In this document: positions 26,937 through 38,347 of the stretch, piece after piece
How the letters are laid out: every line of letters begins with the position of its first letter
Numbering within the stretch: the first letter of the stretch is position 1
The notes under the pieces: model-generated
Databases searched by the model: none
Told to the model about the DNA's origin: nothing
Seen by the model: the letters and a program-made list of their open reading frames with translations, nothing else
Made by a program: the position numbers and the translations under genes
Source of the DNA: Strongylocentrotus droebachiensis
Taxonomy: Eukaryota; Echinodermata; Echinoidea; Camarodonta; Strongylocentrotidae
Direction of reading: 5' to 3'
Assembly (NCBI GenBank): GCA_035222895.1
Contig: JAVYIG010000065.1
Span: 682,001 to 746,000, forward strand
Length of the DNA stretch: 64,000 nucleotides

Positions 26937-27214
26937 GTCGAGAGAAGTGATTGACCGGAGGTGCGAAAGACGCGGCTACCAACGGCTTTAGTGATGACTG
27001 GACGCTGTGATGTGTGAAGCATTCTTTTCGTCAGAAAACTTCTTACTGAGCAAGACAGGGTGCCATTGAGAGCCAGCGATGATGACGTAATTGGGCTCTC
27101 CTCTTGAATCAAGCGACAGGTCATTTCACTTGGAAAACTGGCAAGAAAACGCCAAGGAGTCATTTAGGAGAATACTATCGCAGTATTCTGTAGGTTGACC
27201 AACTCAGCAGCCTA
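26937..27214 (+). other. 5' untranslated part of the receptor 1 coding exon, with three short upstream ORFs
   Basis: A strong acceptor precedes this stretch: a long pyrimidine run (26900-26930) ending in catacag at 26936. This suggests the exon is internal and that a non-coding exon lies upstream. The leader contains three upstream ATGs, all out of frame with the receptor: ORFs at 26994-27017 (7 codons), 27010-27069 (19 codons) and 27079-27090 (3 codons). All end well before the receptor ATG, so they could dampen translation by requiring reinitiation. Acceptor and ORFs are read directly; exon status and the regulatory role are inferred. Confidence 0.55.
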
Positions 27215-27735
27215 ATGGGCGGTAACTTCATCACACAGTCTGAATCACAAGACGTATCAAACACGAGAGACAACATGGGGATTGATCACAACCTTGCATC
27301 ATCGGACCTGGCGCCAAGCGCCTACATGAGCGCCAATTATCCAGACCTGAACATTTCGGCATGGGACAATTCGGACTACTCGTCTTTCGCTCATGAAAAA
27401 GATTGCATTGAGACGAACTATAATGTCTCCGAGGGTGTCAAGGTGTTCCTTACAGTGTCTTTCGTCCTGACCATAGTCGTATGCGGCATTGGTAACTCCT
27501 TACTCTGTTTCCTCATCGTAAGACATAAGAGACTCCGGAGCGTCACCAATCTCTTGATTGGTAACCTTGCAGGGTCGGATGCGTTGGTGGCGCTCTTCAG
27601 TGCACCCCTGTCACTGCACGCGTACCTGCAGCAGGATTGGACGTTGCCTTTCGTCCTGTGTCCCATTGTCGGAACGGTCAAAAATATCTCGCTCTACGTG
27701 TCCGTTAACACACTCCTAGTGATTGCGATAGACAG
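27215..27735 (+). CDS. Prokineticin-receptor-like class A GPCR (receptor 1), first coding exon: N-terminus to TM3
   Basis: This exon encodes residues 1-174 of a 427-residue plasma-membrane receptor, the last codon being split by the intron. The extracellular N-terminus is about 75 residues, with N-glycosylation sequons at Asn46 (NIS) and Asn70 (NVS) and no obvious signal peptide. TM1 is about 76-101 with the GN motif (Asn94). TM2 is about 112-135 with Asp122 in NLAGSD. Cys149 is the TM3 disulfide cysteine, and TM3 runs to D173-R174 of the DRY motif. The stretch SLYVSVNTLLVIAIDR is very close to prokineticin receptors. The start was chosen because an in-frame TAG lies at 27191-27193, eight codons upstream; Met21 is a possible alternative start. 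The donor is CAG|GTAAGT at 27736, so the intron interrupts the Arg codon (phase 2). Prokineticin receptor genes are known to have an intron at the TM3 border. Class A GPCR is near certain. The prokineticin subtype is inferred from motifs, and the ligand is unknown. Confidence 0.9.
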
Positions 27736-28013
27736 GTAAGTCTTATAGTCCTCAACCATTTTGTGTCCTTTGGATTAGATATCTTTTTTATATTTTTTTA
27801 CCCCGTTATGTAAATTGATAGGCCTATAAATTGTGTGCCTACAGGAGGATCTACAGTTAGAATATTTCGACAGTAAGTTTTATTAATCAGCAGAAATTGG
27901 TTGATTGTGTGAAAAAGATGATAGGCCTACAGTAAAGTCACATATCTTTCCCATTTTGTAAAGTAAAGTCTACCCGATCATGGTCTCCGAACTTAAATAT
28001 CTGATTTTTTTTT

Positions 28014-28152
28014 GGGGGCGCCCTCTACCTCTGGACTAATATAACATTTTATTTTAATAATCAGTAGAGAGAGCCGGAGAGCACGAGAGTGAGGAGAAGT
28101 GGAAAATAGAGCGAGGCAGAAAGTACGAGAGAAGGACGGAGTAAAGAAAGGA

Positions 28153-28183
<31 letters not shown>

Positions 28184-29095
28184 ACGGGAGAGGGAGAGAT
28201 AGCACGATGAGTTAACATCTGTAGTAGATAGTTGATGTATTGAGGGCAGCCGGGGGACTACTTTAAATGTTGCCCTGTATTTTAATCAGGGTCTTACAAG
28301 AAGGTCAACGGTCAATACATCAAATATATCTACAAGGGTAGCAATGTGTCCCCAATTTCAACATTATTATTGGCAAACCTATCCCTGATAATTATTTAGG
28401 GCGGTAGTTTTCGATGGTTCTGACATTTTTATAGGGCGCATGAGAGAAATGAACAGAGAGGGAAAACGAGAGAGGGAGAATGAGGAAAGATAGAGAGAGG
28501 GTGAGGAAATGGGAGAGTTACTATCTAAAGTAGATAATTGATTGACGGTAACGAGACCACGGTAATTTCCGCTATTTTGTTCAGGGTCATTGTCCTAGGG
28601 CAACAGCCAAAGATAAATACAGTACAACCCCCCCCCCTTTTTTTTTTAAAGGATTCCGTCAAATAGTTCTTAAATAATTAAGTTCTATTTAAAGGAATTT
28701 CATTATTTTTGTGCCAAGAACCGACGGCTTTTTGCAGTCCTTTTCTGAAACCGTTTATAGAGGACTAAACATGTCATGTGGGGCTCAAGAGGGAAAATAG
28801 AATGATATTAAGAGATGGGGAAGGGGAGAGAGGGGATAAGAGCAAAGAGGTCATAGGAAAAAAGAGAAACATAGGGAAAACACAGAGGGTGAGAGAAAGA
28901 AAGAGAGAGAGGGAGAGAGAAAGAGACAGAGAGAGCGAGAGAGAGACAGAGAGAGAGAAAGGGGAATACTTTAGATTCGATATCTAAAGTAGATGATTTT
29001 TTTGAAAACAGCAGGATACCAATGTTTTATTCCAATATTTATACGGGGTCCCCAACAAGTGTAGAGGTCAAATATAAATACATCGATTATATTTC
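28014..29095 (+). repeat. Three diverged copies of a composite repeat (purine tract plus TCTAAAGTAGAT core)
   Basis: Three times in about 1.1 kb a (GA)n-rich tract is followed by a related core: CTGTAGTAGATAGTTGATG (28218), CTATCTAAAGTAGATAATTG (28521) and ATATCTAAAGTAGATGATTT (28980). Each core is followed by a GGGTC element and by AATACA with nearby repeats. This is an old tandem of 300-450-bp units near the start of the long intron. Confidence 0.55.
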
Positions 29096-29450
29096 CGGCA
29101 ACCATTCTGTTCTAAGCTCAAGAGATGTGATTTCTCTGGGTCGATAAATGTATATTCTGAAAATCTTTCGAGCGAGTTATAGATGTTGACATATTCAATT
29201 TTCAGAGTTAGAGTAAGACATTTCTATTCGAAGTCACATCTCGTGATCACTGCTTGTATGGGGTTGATCTGGTTTGTTAAAGAGCATGCTATCAGAGAAT
29301 AGGGTTCTACGGAAGTTTATCGAGTTTGTTTTGGGGTATTATTATTTTCATGCGATTTCTCGCCCTCTCCCTTGCACTGACGCTTAGGTTAATTGATTTT
29401 ACAAACTAATCGAATCCCTGGAGGTGCTACAACTGTGACACACAAGTGAT

Positions 29451-29454
<4 letters not shown>

Positions 29455-29500
<46 letters not shown>

Positions 29501-29820
29501 GTCTCTCTATCCCCTCTATATCTTCCCTCTCTACCTCTTTAGGTTCCACTGTTTGTTCTACATCTTTTCCTTTTTCTTTTTCTCCTCTCTATACCACTTT
29601 CTTTCTTTATCATTTTCTTTCCCCCTTAAATTTCTCGTAATCTTGTCATCTATCTCATTTGTTTCAAATTCTCTTTCTCTTTCTTTTGGTCCTCTCAGTC
29701 TACCCGTGCCTTTCATTCTATCCTTTATGCATATCTGAATCCCTTTCATTATCTCCATCTCACCCCTTTCCCCCCCCCCCCCCTCTCTCTCTCTCTCTCA
29801 CACACAATCCGTCTTTCCAT
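29455..29820 (+). repeat. (CT)n microsatellite and polypyrimidine tract
   Basis: A clean (CT)n of about 40 bases at 29457-29498 is followed by pyrimidine-rich sequence, a poly-C near 29770-29782 and a second (CT)n at 29783-29799. Confidence 0.9.
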
Positions 29821-30464
29821 CTGTATTTCCATCTGTCTCACTGTTTTACCCATTCTTGTATTCATACATACTCTTCTCTTGCATATCTCTTTATACCTTA
29901 ATATCTCACATAATGAACATTCTTCTCTCTTTACCACATCACTATTTACTAATTTTCCTGTCTTTATGATCAGAAACTTTACATTATTCTTACTCATTGC
30001 TGCATTTATAAAATATACATTCCATGGATATGCATCTATCAATATTTAGATATTTCTGTTCGTATGAACCGAAATTCTTCTCTTTTTTTAGCTTTGGATA
30101 TCCTAGTAAACTGAATGAAATGATTTTTCAGAATTCTACGTAAAAAAGGAGAGAAAATCGTATTATCTCGGCGATTCTCTTGTTACTCCGAACTGCTGGT
30201 CATTCGTCATCTAATAACACGCGTGCTCGCTGCGCGCGAAATCGTTGAAAACAAATTTTTGGAAGGGTATGGTGTTGTCTGCATGTGACATATTTTGCGG
30301 GTTGTTAACTCTGGTGTGTCTTGCCTGGCAGATGCCTCGCTACTGACAGTTGTTGGTTGATTTATGACTGGATGGACGGTTTAAAGGTCCAAGTCAAGCA
30401 AGATACTGATTGGTACATGTATTTCGAAGAAAACGGAAGAAAGAGAAGAGAAATGAATGAATGA

Positions 30465-30660
30465 ATGATAACATTTATTAATAAATAGAAAAGTGAATCA
30501 TAATTAGTTGAGTAAAAATAATGATAATAATAATGATAGTGATTGGTATTATTATTATTATTATAATAGTAGGGTGGCTAGAATCTACATAATGATACAA
30601 CTGATATAATAATAATAATGATGGTAATATACTATTACTACTACAACGATAATTAATGAA
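30465..30660 (+). repeat. ATA/ATT-rich triplet region
   Basis: AATGAATGAATGA leads into imperfect (AAT)n and (ATT)n; low complexity. Confidence 0.65.
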
Positions 30661-33383
30661 AATAGGTATCACTGTTGTCGGGAAACCAAAGCTTAAAATC
30701 TTTCCTATTCCCCATTTTTGTTTTGAATTTGCCTTCATTAAAGTTGCCTGGTACTGTTGTTACATGCATCTCTTTCTATTGTCTCTTTCTTTTAAAAGAA
30801 TGTTTTAAATAAAGTCCGATTCTGATACCTCCCTCTTTCATAATATTATTGATTTGTATAACGTCAACCTGCGTGCCAATCTATAGGAAAATAAAGGAAA
30901 CATAGTATTTTCTTGTATTTTCTCCGAGATTTCTTCCTGTCACTTTAGTTCCATGCACTCGTTGTGTTTGACGCCTATTATCATAGCACTTTTGTTCGTT
31001 TAAGGCATTCATGATACATGTATAGATATTGAGTTACGAGATACCCAGAAAACATCTATTTGGTAATTTTTTGTTAAATCAATGAAAATAATCAACTATT
31101 ACATATGAACAGTAGAGTTACAAAATACGTAGGAAAACAAATCCATTTGGTGAAATCAAAATCAATGAAAAGGAGGAGGAGATAACTATAGCATCTCCAA
31201 GGTCCTTGACCTTAACTGAAGTATGAGAAATACAATTTTAAAAGAAGGAATAATTCGAATCTTTCAGCGCTATTGAATATTCGCTGCGTGACAACTCGTA
31301 CCGCTTCGTATTGTAACACACTTAATGGTAAAAAAGATGACACCGAGAAAGTCGGATGCTGGAGCTTCCATTGAATTAAGAATTATCGATCAAACAGCGC
31401 CATTTCCAGATTCATCTCTGAAATCAGATTTCTTCCTCGGAAAATATTTGTTTTGTTTGTGTCGCATTCTACCGCATATTTTTCATTTGTTAAGATGTAA
31501 GTGCTAAAATATTCTCACGCAGTCGACCTTTTATCTGATCAGGATGTAGGCACAAAAAAGCAAAGTGATCTACTCTCTTTTACATAAAATGCATTTTTTT
31601 AGGATGTAGATGGAAAATGAGTTGTTAGACATAATAATGATATTATATTTTTCTTTCTTACCTTAACCTTTTCTCCATCTTATCTTTCTTATAAAGCTAA
31701 ACGATAATATAAATATTCCAAAATATTACATGAAGTTCTATTCCATCTGATAATTTCTCGGAGGAAACTGACCTTCTAAAAAAATGCAAATGACTTAACC
31801 TTTTTGATACTTTAAAATTCCTACCTTCCATTTGCACGAATTTTCATCGCTGTAGTCTAATGAATATTATTAAGTAGTGTATTAAGTTTTGAAAATTAAA
31901 TTCTACCACATCCTTTATTTTGTTGTAATAATCAATTTACCTTTATATAGTTTTTATTGTACATGTGGCAATATTATTCGTTGGAGTTTGGCATGTTTTG
32001 GGGTTGTCAATAAAATTGCAATTGAATCGAATTTAAAGGAATTAGCAACTTTAAAAGGAATTATTACTTCAAGTAGAGGTTGACATTTCTATGACGTTTC
32101 TTTCTTTATCATAGTATGTATGATCAGTTAAAAGAAATACACTACAACGTTGTCCTCTTTAATTTCCCTTTTGATTATTTATTTGTAAGTTAGCATCATT
32201 TTTGTTCTTCTTCAGAGTAATTTTTTCATAGTATCATGAAATATGCAACGTGATTTAATAATAATAATATTCAGCTTTTATATAGCGCGAATCACAATGA
32301 TTTGAATCATAACGACCCGCCCAGTTCCTTACAAGATGGACTGAGTGTATAACCTAATAAATTGAGTTGTATAAAGATCAAAATGATGATATAACATTTA
32401 CACAAGCCAAGGACGTCTACGTCATCCAATTCTTTAATTGAAAATATCGCATTTTCATGGGGTTGAGGTTGAAGCTGAGAGTGAAGATTTATGAACGGCA
32501 TGAGAGCATGTTTTGAGCGTCTGGAACATTATCCCCTTTATTCTAACGTAAACTAACCGTCGTCTCAATATACAACAGTCTACAAATCAAAGTCTACGTG
32601 TGGGACTACAGAATCCGAGCAGACGACATTAAGCCCGGTCGCATAACTACAAAATCGGAGTCCTGAAGTGTGTGTCGGAAAGGTACTGGATATGGCGATA
32701 TCCCAACATGGAAGTAACTTGGGGAGGTGGAACCTGTGGCACAAAAACCGCAAACCTTTTCTATAAAAAAAAACTTATAGACACCGATTTAGAGAACGGT
32801 TGCATAGTTGCAATGCTTGTACGATTTCGTATAGTTTAAAGTTATCATTGGAAAACAAAATTTATCGGTGACATGTTATATCAACCCTTCTTCTCAAGCA
32901 CGAGATGTTAATGTTGACGGTTTCACATAAATATTGCTTGATGGTCACATTTCTAGAACCGATATTTCATGACTAGCGCAAACACAGCGTCAGATAATGG
33001 TTTGTACAATGTAAGTGGCGCCAATTTAATGGTTTGGAAAGTAGAGCATAGAGAATAGTCTGCTGTCAGCGAGAAAGCGCCTTAATTTCACTCTGTACAC
33101 AGTTAACACCGGTCAACCGGGGAGTTTAGCGGCTTCTGGTTATACAGCAGAATTTGAGACACCATAAAGTTGAGGTCTCAGAAAATTAGGGTAAATTTGG
33201 TTAATCGATTAGATGTGTTATTGTGTGTACAAACTTCATGTTATGTTTGAGTCTTGGGTTTATTTTTTATTTATACACAGTTAAAAGCTTGACATAAGAT
33301 GAGAGCTGCTTTTCAGCACGGCCTTGATACAATAAAATAAAAAATAAAGAAACGCCAAAATTCGATTGTAATACCGATTTATC

Positions 33384-33894
33384 CTTAAAGGTAATACAAA
33401 GTTTTGGGAAATTTTGAAAATTGGGTGGATAGTGATTCTTTACAATTTTGATACATTTGGATGCCCCTGTGGATGTATTAAAAGCACTAAAAAAATTAGC
33501 CCCTAAAACACTTCTGCTTTCGAGAAAAACTGAATATAAAAATTTACCGGTGCTCCCGGTAAATTCTGATGAATTTCAAATAGCGCCTACGGCCGTACAA
33601 TGGTAGCTGCCACCATGAAAATCCTAGAATATGTAGTTGTGATATATAATTTCCAAACGGGAATAGCTAATCGGTCGATTTTAGTCAAGAAACATCGTTT
33701 CATAGCTGGATTAATATCTTGACCTTGAGAGGGAGCTATACAACATAAAGAGTTATTATTTAAAATTTCATAAGTTTAAACTCGATTTCAACCGCGACAA
33801 CGATCACTGAATATTGTAGGATCACATATGCTTCCAATATGTTCATTTGAACCAAATTCATGACCCCATACCAAAACTTTGTATTACCTTTAAG
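33384..33894. mobile_element. MITE-like element with about 24-bp inverted ends (CTTAAAGG...)
   Basis: The left end starts CTTAAAGGTAATACAAAG followed by TTTTGG. The right end is the exact inverted copy, ending at 33894. The interior of about 510 bp has no transposase. The ends contain TTAA next to AAGG/CCTT, so a TTAA-type target site is possible, but the duplication cannot be fixed from one copy. Confidence 0.75.
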
Positions 33895-34159
33895 AATACA
33901 CTTGATTTTTGAACAATTTCAACAAAATAATGTAACCTATTCCGATTTATTGCTTACGGGGTTTGCGATCGGATTTCTATCACGTATAATGTTTCACAAC
34001 TGAGCAGACCTCAACTCGCACAGAAATCCGAACAAATTGAATGATTTAGGTGTAATAAAATATCCATGGCCTTGTAAAATGCAATGCATTTTGGAACTTA
34101 ATCGCATTTGTTGTTATTAATATTTTAATATGAAAATTGATACTTAACTCTTTAATTCT

Positions 34160-34245
34160 GTCTGTTCTCCCGATCCTTTTCCCCCTCCATCCCTCCCTCC
34201 CTCCCTCTATTTATCTATCTGTCTATCTATATATTTATCTTTGTG
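34160..34245 (+). repeat. (CCCT)n and (CTAT)n tetranucleotide tracts
   Basis: CCCTCCATCCCTCCCTCC runs into TATCTATCTGTCTATCTATA. Confidence 0.8.
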
Positions 34246-34419
34246 TATTTATTTATTGATTGCAACCAAAGGTTGGATTCCATACCCACAAAATATATAG
34301 CAATGGTTGTTAATACTTAAACTATTATAATTTGACTTTTGAAATCCCAAAACAATTAGAATACTTGAAAGTCTTGATTACGCCTGAAAAATTTGACTTT
34401 ATTAAAAAAAAAATCATTC

Positions 34420-34431
34420 TCTTCCTCTCTC

Positions 34432-34479
<48 letters not shown>

Positions 34480-34495
34480 TATATATATATATCTT

Positions 34496-34541
<46 letters not shown>

Positions 34542-35065
34542 TCCACTTGCTCACTTCTCCATTTCTCCTTTGGGCGTTTTGGGGAATCCCTTCCATATTG
34601 TTGACTCTGCTCAACTTAACCAGGAACTGATTCAAATCTTGCACAGTTACAGAACTAGCCTTCTCCTCCTCCTCCTTCTCTTCCTCCTCCTCCTCCTCGT
34701 TCCTCTCTCTCCTTATCCTCCTGCTTCCCTTCTTTTGTTCCTCTTCCTCCCATTCTCCCTTTCTTTTTCTTTCTCATTTTTGTTCTCAATATTCTTCTTC
34801 TCCTTCTCCTCCTCCGTCTCCATCCTTCTCCTCCTGCTCCCCTTCTTTTGTCCTTCCTCTTTCTCCTCCTCACACCCCCCTTTTCCTCTTCTGTTCCTTC
34901 TCAATCTTCCTCTTCTCCTCCTCCTCCCTCTCCATCCTTCTCCTTCTCCCATTCTCCCTCTCCTCTTCTGTCTCCTTCTCAATATTCCTCTCCTCCTCCT
35001 CCTGCCCTCCTCCTCCATCGTCCTTTCAGGCTGCCCCTCATCATCTCCTTCTCCTTCATTTTCTC
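34420..35065 (+). repeat. Long polypyrimidine domain: (CT)n, (TA)n insert, then imperfect CTCCTTCTC repeats
   Basis: (CT)n at 34423-34480 and 34498-34540 flank a short (TA)n. From 34660 to 35065 come imperfect units such as CTCCTCCTCC, TTCTCCTCCT and CCATCCTTCTC, with related blocks recurring about every 60-100 bases. The 257-residue Ser/Leu/Pro frame across it is an artefact. Confidence 0.85.
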
Positions 35066-35237
35066 GCCTCCCTCCTTTTGATGCGATATCACCCTTGTAC
35101 AAGCGCAACAGTACGTCCATATCGAATATTGTTTCTAGAATTGATTACTGCCTGCTGGTGTCGTAGCCCCGCGGCCCGCTCCCTGCACAGCCGCGAGCAT
35201 GGTCAGCTGTTGCGCTAGCACGAACTCGTGTATCTCC

Positions 35238-35494
35238 CGCACGCGATGTCGCCCGCTCTTAAAATCCATCATGAAACGAGTTCAAAATTCATTAATGAAA
35301 TCATATTTCGCTAGCTTAAGATTTCTTCCCAAATCCTACATTCTATTTCTGTATTATTTTTTTTTTTTTTTTACATTAGGGCGTTAAGGTGCTGATTATG
35401 ATCACTGCTTTCCGTACGCGATACCGCGTTCTCTTTAAATCCATCATGAAACAACGGTTCTAAAATTAACAAAGTCATGTTTGACATATAGCTT
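35238..35494 (+). repeat. Diverged direct repeat pair (about 80 bp, 35238-35318 and 35413-35494)
   Basis: Copy 1 has CGCACGCGATGTCGC, then AAATCCATCATGAAAC and AATGAAATCATATTT. Copy 2 has CGTACGCGATACCGC, AAATCCATCATGAAAC and ACAAAGTCATGTTTG. They are separated by about 95 bases that include a poly-T run. Directly upstream (35165-35215) is a short GC-rich patch, unusual for this intron. Confidence 0.6.
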
Positions 35495-38316
35495 GAACAG
35501 CTTTCCTGTAAAATAATAATCTTTTATGGCATAAGAGACGTCTAAGGGCCGATATGATCACTCAAACCCGTTTAGTGTCAATTTGCAGTGTCGTCTCATA
35601 ATGTATAATCAGATAGGAAATGTATTTATTTCCCTTTATGTTTGGTCTTGCTCAGAACGTAGTATTCTATTTAATGGTTTTAATTTCGTGAAGATGGATG
35701 TTACTTCTGCCAAAATTGCACTCAATATTCCAATTTGATTATCAGTATAGGATAATTTTAATGAAATATGACGAGACAGATCAGACAATGTGTTGCGGGG
35801 CTTTTTAGTTCAGTAAAATAGCACTGATTTCATGAATTGTTAATTTTGAAGAAATACAATCTGTATCTATTTTATTAATCACACGAATATTATTGTGTTG
35901 CGAATAGAAGTACATGTACGTTCATTATTATCATTAATCCATCAGTCGCCAAATACAAGAGACACGTGAAAAGGTACTGGATGTGATCTTCGTAAACACA
36001 TAAATAAATCTAGGCTTGAATAAACGAGACTTGAAAAGAAAACTTTAAAAAGAACAGATAAGGCCTCCTTTAGATTTCATAAATCTCCCCTTTTCTTTTT
36101 TCACTTTGGGATACTCACACGCACACCCACCCAAATGAAAATTTGTATAGCGCCATCACAGCAAAAACAAAGCCAATGTCACTAAAAGCAAAACAGTTAG
36201 ACGATACCAACGTATAGGGCTTTGCATCTGTTTGTTTTTACTCAATAATAATTTTCATGTCTTTAAAGATTTGAATTGATTTTGAACTTACTATTATTGT
36301 TGTGCTGCTATTTACCTCAAGCTAATAGAGGTGTCATTCTATGAGTATAATTTTGGCCATTTTATTAATATTTTTTACATTTATTAAAAAAATCAAATGA
36401 ATATAACGGATGCAGCACATAGGCTGATCTTGGCCTGAAATTTAAATTTAAATGTCTTTGTAATGATCTTATGGATAACACAGGGTTAATAATGTTATTT
36501 CTCTGCTACAGCACCCTTTCTGTGGAACATTGACCTTTGGAGTAGAAAACTACAACTTCATTAGAGAGGCGCAAGTCCAAGTTGAAATACTACCATTTAT
36601 TTTTTAGTAATGTTTGATACGAGAATATGGAATTTATTTTTGGACTTATATTTCTTATCTATTTTTTCCATTTTCCATTTTTATCATTAATACTCTCTGA
36701 TTCATGGACGATGCAGCAATGATCTTGTCAGTGGTAAAACAAATCTTTATTTGTAATTATTCAGATTAATTTGTATACAAAAAGCATAATACAATCGAAC
36801 ACGCCATGAGCGGCCCGAAGCACATTCACACTACAGTCCAAACATTTCCATGTTTATATCGTAGTGTGAACGGGACCTATAGCGGCCTTTTCCCGGGTTT
36901 CCACAGAATATCATGATGGACAATGACCGAGCTAGGCGAGCATATGTCAGAATGAAACCTCCCAAGAGAGACAAAATGGCGGGCATAGTCTGAATAGCTC
37001 AAGAAGATCCCCATGTCGGTTGCCATTACACGAGGAGGCTAACACTTCGCTTCAAAAAGGCATCCACAAATAAATAGAAAAACAGCTGAACTATGAAAAG
37101 ATGATGAACTAGTTTGAAAGGGGATCGGGAGTATTTCAAAGAGCGACCCGGGCAAGGGGATTTTATGATTTAAACAAAATCCGGGAGCTTAGAAGGGTAC
37201 TGAGTGCGTGTTTTGTATCCCTTTTTATTTAAAAGGTTGAACGGTCAGCTATGATAGAGTTCCTGGTATGGTTTGAGAAGTAAAAGGAGTTTATTAAACA
37301 ATCGCACTAATGGCCTTCTAGCCGTATAGTTCGAAACTGCTTTCCTGTCATAAAGACACGAACGCTTTCAGTATGTAAATGGTTAGTGCTGTTCACTTAT
37401 ACATTAATTTTGCTCATGAAATATCTGAATTTTTATTGAGTAGTGTTGTTTGAAGTTTGACATTTCGTTCTCATACTAACCCATTGCTTACTGGAACCAA
37501 GTGGCCCCTGTATTAAGTATTTAACAAAAAAAGAGTTCCCAGTATTTAACGGGTTAAATTAGCATTGTCTGATCATTGACATAATGGTCTGAAATACGAA
37601 TTATTGATATTATTGTTTTTAAACCTGTTATCGTGGAATAATTTTGTTCTTAAATATTGAAATTATAATGCGTGCCATAATACAACAAAAACATGCCCTC
37701 GATCTCCGAAAGAATACAATACTTGCTTTAACCATTTCTAACGAACTTTTATTATTTAGAGGTTCAATTTTGTTGATAGGACTCGCATGTTCGAGAAGGA
37801 CTGAACAACAATAAACAGAAGTGATTAAGTGGATGAGAGTACGACCTTATGTTGTTTATTTAGCTTCGTCCTGAATTTATCATTATAAATCACCACAATT
37901 CTCATATTTTCTCCAACCAAAAGATATCTAAGTACTAGTTACTATGTTCGACGCTTTCTAATTCATTTTAAAACACTTTTGTTAGAATGTACGGACAATT
38001 CAACGCTTCCATTTTCACTTTAAAATGTCATAGACTGAGCCAGCTAGCATACCTTTCCGCTGGTATTTTATCAGCACCTTCACACACCAATGCTAACAAT
38101 CACTGTACAGCCCTCCCAGATAAATAAATAAATCCATAGGTATGGCAAAGAGATTAAATACTTCCTCCGGAGTCGGCATGCATTTATCCATTTCATATTT
38201 CCTTTGATTGCTTATGATTATTTTTACGCAGTAGGCGTTAATTGATGGGGACGCAGAAAAAAATATGGTCTACCGGTTATGAAAGATGGCGCTTATCATC
38301 AGTGGCGAATTCAAGG

Positions 38317-38347
38317 GGGGGGGGTGGGGGGGGGGGAGGAGGGGGGC
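38317..38347 (+). repeat. Interrupted poly-G tract
   Basis: G runs broken by single T and A bases, just after a CAGTGGCGAA motif (38300). A second G run of 19 bases is at 38679-38697. Confidence 0.8.

Noticed and set aside
34393..35166. 257-residue Ser/Leu/Pro open frame
   Set aside because: Entirely low-complexity (CT)n and CTC repeats inside the receptor 1 intron.
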